Source of the DNA: Symsagittifera roscoffensis
Lineage: Eukaryota > Xenacoelomorpha > Acoela > Convolutidae
Reading direction: 5' to 3'
Assembly: GCF_963678635.1 (NCBI RefSeq)
Contig: NC_087062.1
Coordinates: 43,164,395-43,228,394, forward strand
Length of the DNA: 64,000 nucleotides
The notes beneath the pieces were generated by a model, which worked only from the letters and a program-made list of their open reading frames with translations, was not told where the DNA came from and did not search any database. Position 1 is the stretch's first letter, and every line of letters starts with the position of its first letter. Of this stretch, positions 37,600 to 48,686 are shown piece by piece. The position numbers and the translations under genes were made by a program.

Positions 37600-39530
37600 T
37601 TCAAAGTGGAGCTTGATCTCGGCCAGCCGCTATACAAAAATCATCTTGCCAGGAAAGAGTTGGAAAAAATCTTTTCGAATACTATGCCAAAATTACGGAA
37701 TATATAAGTGTGAATGATAGACCAGCTAAAATTGAAACCCACATCAAAAAATCTAGCATTTGCTTACAAAAAATTATAGAACAAAATGATGAGGTTAAAT
37801 CTTTGTTTCTGTACAGCAACAACGCTGCTGAAACAAAACATCAACTTGAGTCTTACCAAGGATCTATCACTGCAAAAAAATGACGATGTATCAGGTCTAG
37901 CTAAAAATTACTTTCAAATTAAACCTCAAGAGGACTAGTTAGCAACTGCATTAGTCCCAACGCCAAGCGAATCCGTCCGTTCCAAGAAACCCCTTTCACA
38001 GCGTTTTAAGATTGGATCAATGATTTCAACTGAACGTCGAAGAGAGGCAGCCCTTGTAAAAATTAGACGCGAGGAATTTGAACGCCAGGCAGAGGCTAAG
38101 CTTCGTTTGAAAAAGCAAGAGATCCAGATTTAGTCGACGAAGGGTGAACTTGAACATGATGTGGTTGTAGAGGAAAGCCGTCAAAAACTAGCTGAAGCAA
38201 CTACCGGAGAGGCTGAATATCTGGAAGAAGCCTCTGAAAAATGTGGACTTCGTCGTAGCTGGTCGAAGTCGGCAATGGCCGTTCAGGAGAACCAAACGGA
38301 GGAAGACCGGACACGAAGTTGGGTGAACATTCAAATCGCAGCTCAGGAAGTAGTTCAGCCCGTGGCGCCAGTCTAAAGTGTCAATCTGGAACCTGTTTCC
38401 GAGTTCATGTCGTTTTCAAGTATTGAACCGCCTTTCAGTAGAAATCTGACGATGATTCACAACTCTCAACCATGTGCAAATTGTTTCAAAACCACGTGTA
38501 TAAACTCGTGTTAACGTACCTCATACATCAAATAAAAGTGTCAGCTTGCGAAATCCAATTGTAATTAGTACGTATGAGTCACGGGAACAGCTACCTTTGA
38601 CCAACCTATACAACTACAACCCTTTAATGCAGAGTAGTTTTCATCATTCTAATATCCCGACGAGCTCAATGCCCATTGCTCAACAAACCTTTTTCCCAAT
38701 TAATTTTGCGAATTTTGTGTACCAACTGCTTTTACCCACTAACGTTGGTCCTTTCAAACCTCCAACAGTCACCTTCCCCCTAACTTTTTATGTCGGTAAT
38801 CCTAATGCTGTTGACGCCGCTATCTATTCGAAACAGCTGATGGCGCCTTATACAAGTGAGAACAAACAATATAGCCCAATTACGTCCTCGGGCAGTAAAC
38901 CAATCTTTGATCAAGATCTAGCTAAAATATTGACACTGAGCCAGAAATGTCCCTTGCTTATTGTCTTCTTTCGACGAAGTTCCCGTACAGTGGCCTGAAT
39001 GTTCAAAAGCGCAATGGATGCAAAAGTTTTGAGTGATGATGTCAAACTGAAATATCTCAAAACCCTCGTTTCAGGCAAACCGAAGAATGCAATTGCCAAA
39101 TTCGCTTACAGAGGAATGTTCTACAAGGACGCTTTGAAAACTCTGGAGAGGAAATTAGGACAACCACAGACGATTGTGGCGGCTCATCTTGAAAAACTTT
39201 GGAATTTTCAATTTCTCAAAATGCACAATTCAGAAAGCATTATCAGTTTCGCTTTCTGTATATCCATTCTTGTCGCTGTTTTAAAATCGTTCGGATATGA
39301 GTACGACTTGAAGAGTACATCCATTTTGAATCAAGCTATCTCAAAATTGCTTCCAAATATGAAAGAGTCTCCACTCTGTAAAGAAATGTTGGAGACAGCC
39401 AACCGTTTTAGATTTTAATGATTGGCTCCGCAACAAGGCTGAGTCACATGAACTTATTCGTGTGAGTCAGAATAAGTCACGACCTGAGGAGACTCCAAAG
39501 ACTGATTTCCACAAACCACCCACAAAAGTT
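37600..39530 (+). pseudogene. BEL/Pao gag remnant
   Basis: Reading across frames one sees ELDLGQPLYKNHLARKELEK, NDRPAKIETHIKKSS, a Glu/Arg-rich coiled coil (ERRREAALVKIRREEFERQ, then GEAEYLEEASEK), a P/T/S-rich spacer (38546-38900) and a capsid-like segment at 38999-39418: MFKSAMDAKVLSDDVKLKYL, SGKPKNAIAKFAYRG, DALKTLERKLGQPQTIVAAH. The last block matches the DUF1759-type region of BEL/Pao Gag (L..L.G.A..A+...Y..A...L..+FG.P..I...H). In-frame stops and a frameshift near 38998 show it is dead. Confidence 0.8.
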
Positions 39531-39990
39531 TTTGCCGCTGCTTCAAAAGTTGAAAACCAATTCAAGCTACGTTCCTCAGTGTAAGGGTAAACAACGACTC
39601 TGGAGTTGTTCTGTGTTTAAGGAAAAGACCCCAACTCAACGAGCTCAGTTCTCCGCGAAAAATAGGTTAGGTTTTGCTTGCTTGCAACCTGACCACATAT
39701 TCGGAAAATGCCTAAAGCCCGCAAATGCACTAAGCCTGGTTGTGAAAGCACCCATAAAGTATTGTTGCATGGTGCTGAGAAAGTTTTCAGCCCAAAATAT
39801 GGAAACAAATTGTTAAACAATAGCAATAGCACAAGCCATTCAAATTCAAACAGTACCGCCCCGCCGAACAGGAATAAGCCTCAAACTTCGTCATCGAACG
39901 TAGCCGGGTCGCCGTCTTACATGAAACTAACGGGCCTCCTTCCTGTGCTTCAATTGGAAATAAATTCACACACAAACGTGACCCCACATC
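39531..39990 (+). pseudogene. BEL/Pao zinc-knuckle and start of protease region
   Basis: Cys/His-rich sequence typical of BEL/Pao: SCSVFKEKTPTQRAQF, RLGFACLQPDHIFGKC, then in the next frame ARKCTKPGCESTHKVLLHG. A frameshift near 39712 separates the halves. SYMKLTGLLPVLQLEIN may be the first strand of the aspartic protease, but no D-S/T-G active site follows. Confidence 0.75.
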
Positions 39991-40147
39991 AGATGTGAGT
40001 GTTTTTCACTATACAAGGCATATATTTCCTGCGAAAGATTCTCCGACATGTGCTAACTATGCTCTTCGCCGAACAGCCGTCGACAACCAAGATCGTTACC
40101 CCGATGCCGCTTACGCCGTGCTAAACCACTTTTACATTGATGACTAG
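39990..40147 (+). pseudogene. BEL/Pao reverse transcriptase, C-terminal fragment only
   Basis: One frame reads DVSVFHYTRHIFPAKDSPTC, ANYALRRTAVDNQ, then NHFYIDD-stop. YTRHIF..K.SPTCANYAL and the YIDD box (the catalytic [YF]xDD pair) are diagnostic of BEL/Pao RT. Everything N-terminal to this, including most of protease and the fingers/palm with the first catalytic Asp, is absent. The DNA jumps from the protease start to this point, so a large internal deletion is inferred. Confidence 0.85.
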
Positions 40148-40859
40148 CTTGGTCTGTAAAAAATCCAGAAAGTGTTTTAATATTAAGTCGCAGTTTAGTT
40201 GAACTGCTTAAGTTGGGTGGGTTTAATCTCACAAAATTTATTAGCAACGTTTCCAATTTGTCTTCGAAACTAAATCCCCCTAAGACCAGCGCTAACAACA
40301 GTAAGGAACTTATTACCGCTGCAATTAATCCGGAAACCGCATCGCATGTTCTCGGTCTCAAATGGGACCACGTCACCGATACGTTGGTTGTGAGCAGAGG
40401 AGTCAACCGCGAACTCAAAGACAATGTTACGCAGCGATCGGTTCTTTGTTTTGTGTCCTCCGTGTTCGACCCCATAGGTCTTGTCGCCCCGTATACCGTA
40501 CGCGCACGTTTGCTACTGAAAGATATCTAGAGATTGAGTGGCCAACAGTGGGACGACCCACTGCCACATGAGTTGTGCCGCAGATTCACTGAATAGCACT
40601 CTGGCTTGCCAGTTTTAGGGCAGCTCAAAGTACCTCGTTGCTATTTTGACTTCCCAGTAGCTGAGATTGAGCTGCACATGTTCGGTGATAGCTAATTGGA
40701 CGTTTTCTGCTCTGTAGCATTCCTTCGAGCTCAGAAAAACGCCTATTCCAAATATCAACTAGCGTTTGTCTTCGGTAAAGCAAGAGTAGCCCCGATGAAG
40801 ATGCTTTCAATTCCGAAGCTGGAACTTCAGGCTAGGCTTCTTGCTAGTCACCTGATGGT
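40148..40859 (+). pseudogene. BEL/Pao RT connection and RNase H-like region
   Basis: Frame 40183-40530 reads LVELLKLGGFNLTKFISN, then SHVLGLKWDHVTDTLVV, SSVFDPIGLVAPYTVRARLL and KDI before a TAG where relatives have Trp. Downstream, QQWDDPLPHE, PRCYFDFPVAEIELHMFGDS, FGKARVAPMKMLSIPKLELQ follow. FDP.GL.AP..V.A+.L.+D and GKARV.P.K..SIP+LEL are strong BEL/Pao signatures. Stops near 40528, 40593 and 40692 disable it. Confidence 0.88.
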
Positions 40860-40988
40860 GTAAGGGTAAACAATGACTCTGGAGTTGTTCTGTATTTAAG
40901 GAAAAGACCCCAACTCAACGAGCTCAGTTCTCCGCGAAAAATAGGTTAGGTTTTGCTTGCTTGCAACCTGACCACATATTCGGAAAAT
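40860..40988 (+). repeat. 129-bp copy of the zinc-knuckle segment inside pol
   Basis: Bases 40860-40988 repeat 39581-39709 with two mismatches, at an offset of exactly 1279. The copy sits where the rest of the RNase H-like region should be, out of context. It breaks off at CGGAAAAT and joins TATATCGG, where pol resumes. This looks like templated filler at a deletion. Confidence 0.93.
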
Positions 40989-42177
40989 TATATCGGATTG
41001 ATATCGGGCCTTTCAATCCAAATAGGGAAGTTACTGAGAAAATTAGCCTGGATGGTCCAGTCTGCGATCTGAATGAGGGTTTAGAGGTCTCTTCAAATTT
41101 TTCGTGCATTGCAGTTTCGACTGACTTTGCCTTCCCTTGGGAAGAGTATAGCTCGTTCTCCAAGATAAATCGGCTGGTCGCATATATGTTGAGACTCTCA
41201 CCTAAGCATAGACATTTCAGATCGCCAGATAAGGCCTTAATTGATCCAGCAGATCTTGTCATTTGAGAGGAAAACCTTTGCAACTTTCGCAGTTAGAGTC
41301 ATTCCCAGCTGAAAGTAAACAATTAGCAGCTGAAAAATATGTGAAAACATCGAGCCGTATATCATCGTATTTGCCTTTTATAGGGCCGAACGGTTTAATT
41401 AGATCTACCGGCCGTATCCAACGTCTCTCCGCAACCGCATTCGAAACTCGAAATAATTTTGGATAGCCGCCATTGTCAAATCCGATTGTTTCTCCGTTTT
41501 TATCACATTAAGCACGAACATCAGTCCGTCGACTACCTTCTTTCCGTCATTGATCAGCAATTTGTTGTGTTACGCTTAAGATCTGCACTAAGAGCTATTG
41601 AAGCACATTGCTTGTGCTGCAGAAAGCGAAAGCGAAAACCGTTACTCCAATGATGTTTGACCTTCCGCGGAGCGTCTAGGCTTACCGCCAGCTACCGTTC
41701 TCGAACTGCGGCGCCGATTATTTTGGACCATTTCATGTAACCATTCGTCGATCTTTCGAGAAATGCTGGGGTTTTCTATTCACTTGCTTAAGCACTCGCG
41801 CAATTCACATTGAGTTGGTTCCATCCAAGTTCATGTGTGATGGCAATCCAGCTCTTTATTTCTAGGCGAGGAACACCCTCAATAATTTGGTCGGACAATG
41901 GAACAAACTTTGTAGGAGCCGAAAAGAGCTTCTTCTGTGCATCAAAAATTGGACCGCAGAAGCTCCACTGTCGCTCGTACATAAAGGCATTAAGTGAAGT
42001 ATAATCCGCCAAGTGCACCACATCAAGGTGGAGCATGGGAGCTAATGGTGCGCAGTTGTAAGCGCGTGTTTTATACAATTTTAGGGTCAAGAAAAATGAC
42101 TGACGAGATTTTGAACACAAGCATGTGCCTAGTTGAAAGTTCACTTAACTCCCGTCCACTCACTCCCGTTCTGACGG
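40989..42177 (+). pseudogene. BEL/Pao integrase region, truncated by assembly gap
   Basis: Linker sequence (SSFSKINRLVAYMLRLSPKH) leads to the integrase. A zinc-binding part (41459-41653) shows HIKHEHQSVDYLL and AHCLCCRKRK. The catalytic core shows ADYFGPFHVT, CLSTRAIHIELVPSKF, RRGTPSIIWSDNGTNFVGAE and, after a frameshift, APHQGGAWELMVRSCKRVFY and SSLNSRPLTPVLT. The D and E catalytic positions are readable, but at least three frameshifts and several stops are present. The sequence runs into the N block at 42178, so the 3' end and 3' LTR are unseen. Confidence 0.92.
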
Positions 42178-42377
42178 NNNNNNNNNNNNNNNNNNNNNNN
42201 NNNNNNNNNNNNNNNNNNNNNNNNNNNNNNNNNNNNNNNNNNNNNNNNNNNNNNNNNNNNNNNNNNNNNNNNNNNNNNNNNNNNNNNNNNNNNNNNNNNN
42301 NNNNNNNNNNNNNNNNNNNNNNNNNNNNNNNNNNNNNNNNNNNNNNNNNNNNNNNNNNNNNNNNNNNNNNNNNNNNN
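42178..42377. other. Assembly gap of 200 N
   Basis: Exactly 200 undetermined bases, probably an arbitrary scaffold-gap length. The BEL integrase ends at its left edge and nothing of BEL is visible to the right, so the gap may hide the element's 3' end, and the true distance is unknown. Confidence 0.99.
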
Positions 42378-42589
42378 CTGAAACTCAAATCAAAGTTTTA
42401 TCAAGACAACATAAAAGCCTAATAAACACCACGTTAACACAATTTAAAGATTTTTTGTTTTTGAGAAAAAAACACAACCGAAAGAAAAAGAAAAATTCTG
42501 AGATGGAAACAGTTATGCGCAAATAAAGAAAATAAAGACTACTCAAAAAGACACTCAAATTTATAACCCAACTGGCCTCACTTGCCGGT

Positions 42590-43080
42590 AAAAGACTTCC
42601 TGAGCATGCTATATAGCCGACTTCATCCATCGCGCAACAACTACGCTTAAGACGCGACCCACTCTATTTTGCCAAAAGTAGTTCTAGTGTGAGCAACTCT
42701 TAAAAATAACCAAACTCAAACGCTTTTGCAAAAAGAAAACTTGAAAATTTGTAACTAAAACTGAAATAACTAAAAGTACAGGTATGAATAAAGTAAAAGA
42801 TTTCGCAGAGAAAAAGGGAGATAAAAGTCAACGACAATCAAACTTATTAACGGCAATTCTATTGTATTTGCTTGCCGCAGTCACAACCCTCGCAGGATAT
42901 AAGAAGCCAAAATCTGAGCAAAGGTATCCAATGAACAAGAACATTGGCCAACTCAATATTGAATTCAAAATACTGATCGTAGACTAGGAAATGTAAGAGT
43001 AAGTTCAGGATCGGTACTAGACCAAGAAGTTGCACGAATCTATCCGGCGGATAATTAGATAGCGTGTTGAACAGACAATG
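42590..43080 (-). mobile_element. LTR-like fragment (relative of 52,950-54,100)
   Basis: Read on the minus strand, 43075-42982 (GGATAGATTCGTGCAACTTC, TAGTACCGATCCTGAACTTA) closely matches plus-strand 52955-53051. GTCTTAAGCGTAGTTG with GTCGGCTATATAGCATG matches 54013-54065. A GTTGTGACTGCGGCAA stretch between them matches 53759. The order is the same, but spacing is about 600 bp shorter, so this is an internally deleted relative. The second 2.57-kb copy carries it again at about 45159-45649. LTR origin is an inference from size and context. Confidence 0.55.
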
Positions 43081-45013
43081 TATCCTATCCGAAATTACTC
43101 CAATAGAAAGCCACACAGACCTAAATTCATCTGGTGCGACCTTATAATCAAACCTAGCCAATACTTAAGACAAAACCAGGTCACAAACAAGACGGAAAAC
43201 TAAATACCTGCATCGCAGAGCGAAAAAAAGCAGACAACGACGATTACTAACTTCCAAAACTTTTTTTTGTGCAGTGAATTTCCATAATATTACAAACTAT
43301 ATTCTTCATATTACCATGATTTAATATTATGAATATCAACCTATCAATAAAATATACCTACCTCGAAATTTTAAATCTGCAGTAATTTTTATAAAATTTT
43401 TGTTTTAAATTATAAACTCAATAAGAGATACAAATAAACACAAAATTAGTTAGTAAAAAATTATATAATGATTGGCTTACATAAAAAATTGATGGTTCCT
43501 TGCTTCTCGAGGATCATCTTTGCTATTGTTCTTCTTCACCTAAAACAACAACCAATTTTTTAATCAACTAACCTAATTTCAAAACAAGATCATCAAGACC
43601 TTTCTTGGATCTTTAACCATATATTAATCAGTAAACTATTTCAATTTGTTTTTATCAAAGCTATCCTTGCTTATATATTTTCAATCTAAACTTGGGTTAT
43701 TTAACTCCGATCATCAAGGATTCGCTTGAATCTATAACTTCCAAATCTCAAAATTTTATTTCCTAATTTGTATTCTTAAATTAACTTTGTAAATTCATAT
43801 CATCAAGGCTTTCTTTGGATCATTTTAAAAATTGAACCTCACCCCTTAATCTGAAGTATTTAACAATTTCAAACATCGGTTCATTCTCCAAAGTTTTTGA
43901 GCGACGCAGCGATTGTGACGACGTTGAAATGGCATCATCAGTCAAAATTATGTCGGAATTGAAGTGAAACCCAATATTCATTTTGCTGATTGAAATTATT
44001 TATCATTAGTTTGTTCGTTGTCCGGTGAGGCTGAATCTAGTCATCAAAGAAGCAGTCAAGATTTTTTTGCTACAGCGAAGCTAATAAGAAGCCAGCATTG
44101 AAATTTTCTAGGAAAATTAATTGTTTTAAGTGTTCAGAGGTGCAAGGAATCAAATCATTGACCTCATTGTCTTTGGAGACTTTTTCTAAAAAAGGGATAA
44201 AGTTTTAGCTTCCAGCCAAAAAACAACACCGGGTAATCACAATAGCAAAATTCCCTAATCTTTAGGACCAGTTTATTCTACTGTAGAGATACCATTTTCA
44301 AGGTCATTAGTTCATTTAGGTATACTGCCTGAGCTACAGCTGCTAATTGATCCGCCTGTGCTTTGTAAAGTGATTACGTTTAAACGTGGCACGCTTAAGA
44401 CCGATTTGTAGAAAATTGGCAAATAAAAGCACCTAAAAAGTTAAAACCCACAACTTATTTCTTTCACAGCAGTTTGAACTTCATAAAATTTATCTTGCCA
44501 AACTTTGAAATAACCAGCTTTGGAGCGGATCGAAATCGTAAAAACGCACAGTAGTTCAGTAAATGCATCAGTGCGTTCATATATCCGAAGGGCATTTTTA
44601 TTGTTTGCTTACTTCCCCGGAACAACCAAATGATAGCTACTAATTAAACTTTTCGAAAACTGATTTAACAATAATTATCCAGCCTTTTTCCCACTTTCAT
44701 TTTCATGTTCAAATATAACAGAATTCACTATATAACTAAAAAAAAATGGGACTCACGTGAAAGTATCCTATAACAGTTATCCAATTAAAAATAAAAAAGT
44801 ATATAATACTTGAAGTTCATCGTAAATTTGTCGACTCTTTCATTTTTATTCAAATTCAAATTGCAGCTAGTGAAGAGCCATGCACTGAAGATGGAGTTAA
44901 CTTCAAATAATATACATACGATTGGAAGCTCTAATTGGAATTAGTTCATATTTGTTTCTACACTGTGTATTCAGTTGTATTAAATCAAAGTTTTTTAAAG
45001 TCGTACAAAAATA

Positions 45014-45117
45014 CACTAGTGGACAAATTTAAGCGCAAATCCATGATTTTACTCTCTAATATGATTGTTTTCAATCCGCGTGAAAAAAGAACCGGACGAG
45101 TTTATTAACTCTTCAAC
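45014..45117. mobile_element. Truncated MITE (left part only)
   Basis: It starts CACTAGTGGACAAATTTAAG as at 47583 and ends at the duplication junction after CTTCAAC. The missing right part shows this end was made by the 2.57-kb tandem duplication. Confidence 0.85.
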
Positions 45118-47686
45118 AGACACTCAAATTTATAACCCAACTGGCCTCACTTGCCGGTAAAAGACTTCCTGAGCATGCTATATAGCCGACTTCATCCATC
45201 GCGCAACAACTACGCTTAAGACGCGACCCACTCTATTTTGCCAAAAGTAGTTCTAGTGTGAGCAACTCTTAAAAATAACCAAACTCAAACGCTTTTGCAA
45301 AAAGAAAACTTGAAAATTTGTAACTAAAACTGAAATAACTAAAAGTACAGGTATGAATAAAGTAAAAGATTTCGCAGAGAAAAAGGGAGATAAAAGTCAA
45401 CGACAATCAAACTTATTAACGGCAATTCTATTGTATTTGCTTGCCGCAGTCACAACCCTCGCAGGATATAAGAAGCCAAAATCTGAGCAAAGGTATCCAA
45501 TGAACAAGAACATTGGCCAACTCAATATTGAATTCAAAATACTGATCGTAGACTAGGAAATGTAAGAGTAAGTTCAGGATCGGTACTAGACCAAGAAGTT
45601 GCACGAATCTATCCGGCGGATAATTAGATAGCGTGTTGAACAGACAATGTATCCTATCCGAAATTACTCCAATAGAAAGCCACACAGACCTAAATTCATC
45701 TGGTGCGACCTTATAATCAAACCTAGCCAATACTTAAGACAAAACCAGGTCACAAACAAGACGGAAAACTAAATACCTGCATCGCAGAGCGAAAAAAAGC
45801 AGACAACGACGATTACTAACTTCCAAAACTTTTTTTTGTGCAGTGAATTTCCATAATATTACAAACTATATTCTTCATATTACCATGATTTAATATTATG
45901 AATATCAACCTATCAATAAAATATACCTACCTCGAAATTTTAAATCTGCAGTAATTTTTATAAAATTTTTGTTTTAAATTATAAACTCAATAAGAGATAC
46001 AAATAAACACAAAATTAGTTAGTAAAAAATTATATAATGATTGGCTTACATAAAAAATTGATGGTTCCTTGCTTCTCGAGGATCATCTTTGCTATTGTTC
46101 TTCTTCACATAAAACAACAACCAATTTTTTAATCAACTAACCTAATTTCAAAACAAGATCATCAAGACCTTTCTTGGATCTTTAACCATATATTAATCAG
46201 TAAACTATTTCAATTTGTTTTTATCAAAGCTATCCTTGCTTATATATTTTCAATCTAAACTTGGGTTATTTAACTCCGATCATCAAGGATTCGCTTGAAT
46301 CTATAACTTCCAAATCTCAAAATTTTATTTCCTAATTTGTATTCTTAAATTAACTTTGTAAATTCATATCATCAAGGCTTTCTTTGGATCATTTTAAAAA
46401 TTGAACCTCACCCCTTAATCTGAAGTATTTAACAATTTCAAACATCGGTTCATTCTCCAAAGTTTTTGAGCGACGCAGCGATTGTGACGACGTTGAAATG
46501 GCATCATCAGTCAAAATTATGTCGGAATTGAAGTGAAACCCAATATTCATTTTGCTGATTGAAATTATTTATCATTAGTTTGTTCGTTGTCCGGTGAGGC
46601 TGAATCTAGTCATCAAAGAAGCAGTCAAGATTTTTTTGCTACAGCGAAGCTAATAAGAAGCCAGCATTGAAATTTTCTAGGAAAATTAATTGTTTTAAGT
46701 GTTCAGAGGTGCAAGGAATCAAATCATTGACCTCATTTTCTTTGGAGACTTTTTCTAAAAAAGGGATAAAGTTTTAGCTTCCAGCCAAAAAACAACACCG
46801 GGTAATCACAATAGCAAAATTCCCTAATCTTTAGGACCAGTTTATTCTACTGTAGAGATACCATTTTCAAGGTCATTAGTTCATTTAGGTATACTGCCTG
46901 AGCTACAGCTGCTAATTGATCCGCCTGTGCTTTGTAAAGTGATTACGTTTAAACGTGGCACGCTTAAGACCGATTTGTAGAAAATTGGCAAATAAAAGCA
47001 CCTAAAAAGTTAAAACCCACAACTTATTTCTTTCACAGCAGTTTGAACTTCATAAAATTTATCTTGCCAAACTTTGAAATAACCAGCTTTGGAGCGGATC
47101 GAAATCGTAAAAACGCACAGTAGTTCAGTAAATGCATCAGTGCGTTCATATATCCGAAGGGCATTTTTATTGTTTGCTTACTTCCCCGGAACAACCAAAT
47201 GATAGCTACTAATTAAACTTTTCGAAAACTGATTTAACAATAATTATCCAGCCTTTTTCCCACTTTCATTTTCATGTTCAAATATAACAGAATTCACTAT
47301 ATAACTAAAAAAAAATGGGACTCACGTGAAAGTATCCTATAACAGTTATCCAATTAAAAATAAAAAAGTATATAATACTTGAAGTTCATCGTAAATTTGT
47401 CGACTCTTTCATTTTTATTCAAATTCAAATTGCAGCTAGTGAAGAGCCATGCACTGAAGATGGAGTTAACTTCAAATAATATACATACGATTGGAAGCTC
47501 TAATTGGAATTAGTTCATATTTGTTTCTACACTGTGTATTCAGTTGTATTAAATCAAAGTTTTTTAAAGTCGTACAAAAATACACTAGTGGACAAATTTA
47601 AGCGCAAATCCATGATTTTACTCTCTAATATGATTGTTTTCAATCCGCGTGAAAAAAGAACCGGACGAGTTTATTAACTCTTCAAC
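45118..47686. repeat. 2,569-bp tandem duplication, copy 2
   Basis: Second copy of the unit above. Its right breakpoint (47686, CTTCAAC) lies inside a MITE that is complete here but cut short in copy 1. Copy 2 therefore keeps the original right flank, and the duplication is younger than the MITE insertion. Confidence 0.95.
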
Positions 47687-48686
47687 ACAGATTTCCCATT
47701 TTTCTCGCTGAAAACGTTCACGTTCATAAAAGAGATTTTTACTCCGCGTATTCGAGAAAGATCCTTACGATGCAAAACCTAGCGCACATGAGGAAATTGG
47801 TTTTTTATACCCGGAAAATATTGGTAAGTCTTTGAAACCAAGTATTGATAGTTTCATAGAGAGTAGCTCTGATCATTTTTTAATGGTCTATGTGAAAATT
47901 TTGCTATAAACGTTGTCCAACATGGACATTGAAAACAGGCATTTTGGAAAGTAAAAACGTGAATATGCGCTGAATTTTATCCACTAGTGGAAAACTAAAG
48001 ATTCATTACTAAAATTTTGGTTTTCAAAAAAGTCAGGCATCAAGTTTATTGGTTTTCCTTACTTCGCATAAAAAATTTGCTTTTGCTGCACGTACGATCA
48101 ATGGAAAAACAAGTAGTTCTACTAAAAAAATGACCTCCGTTTAAGAAGAGGGGGCAATTATTAATTAGTTTAAGTTAGTCGAATATTCGACAAATCAAAA
48201 ATCAGCAAAATTCGATTTTCAAGTACAACGCTCTAAAGCTAATTTACTGCTTTTATTCATAGCAGTGGCAATTTTATAGCAAATAACATGGGGGAAGGAA
48301 TTGTGACGTAGATCCAAGTTTTTATGTAGATACTAGATTTTATGCTATTTTTCAAAAAACAAAAAATACAAAAAGAAGTGAAAAATGCGTATATTAATTG
48401 GAAAAGTTTTAGTTTCGGTAAGCTAGAAAAAATTGCAAACACTCTGATTTACTGTCTATGAAACGTCTATTATTTTGGTTTCAAAAAATTACCAGTATCC
48501 ACTATCTGTGTTAAGGTTTTAAAAAATTGCCAGTATCCACTATCTGTGTTAGGTTTTTTCAATGGAGTGAAAAAATTTTCATTCAAGCAATATGAAAAAA
48601 AAATTGATAAAATTAGAGACTATGGCGCAAACATCTCGGTTGTGGGAAGATTTTCAAACTCAAACTGAACATTTCGCAATATCGTA
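46868..48686. repeat. 1,819-bp tandem duplication, copy 1
   Basis: It matches 48687-50502 almost perfectly (for example 48257/50076). It starts inside the second 2.57-kb unit at CAAGGTCATTAG and extends past that unit's end, so it was formed after the 2.57-kb event. It contains a full MITE and a 38-39-bp direct repeat (CCAGTATCCACTATCTGTG at 48492 and 48530). Confidence 0.94.
47583..47989. mobile_element. Tc1/mariner-like MITE (407 bp)
   Basis: The left end CACTAGTGGACAAATTTAAG (then CGCAAATCC) and the right end, read in reverse complement, CACTAGTGGATAAAATTCAG (then CGCATATTC) are imperfect terminal inverted repeats of about 28 bp. The CACTRGTGGACAAA style and small size fit a non-autonomous Tc1/mariner-type element. 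No transposase frame is present. TA lies just left of the element, but a matching TA on the right is not evident. Confidence 0.7.

Larger units (their letters stand above)
42549..45117. repeat. 2,569-bp tandem duplication, copy 1
   Basis: It is nearly identical to 45118-47686 (offset 2569; a few differences, such as CTTCACCTAAAAC/CTTCACATAAAAC and CATTGTCTTTGG/CATTTTCTTTGG). No intact gene is visible. A 67-codon plus-strand ORF (42784) and an overlapping 100-codon minus-strand ORF (43161-42859) lie in LTR-like sequence. Degenerate ATCATCAAGG-CTTTCTTTGGATC repeats occur at 43588-43830. Confidence 0.95.

Noticed and set aside
42784-42987. 67-codon ORF (MNKVKDFAEKKG...) and the overlapping 100-codon minus-strand ORF
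   Set aside because: Both lie in LTR-like duplicated sequence and overlap each other; their repeat at 45353 is only the tandem duplication. Homology to 52.95-54.10 kb is at DNA level.
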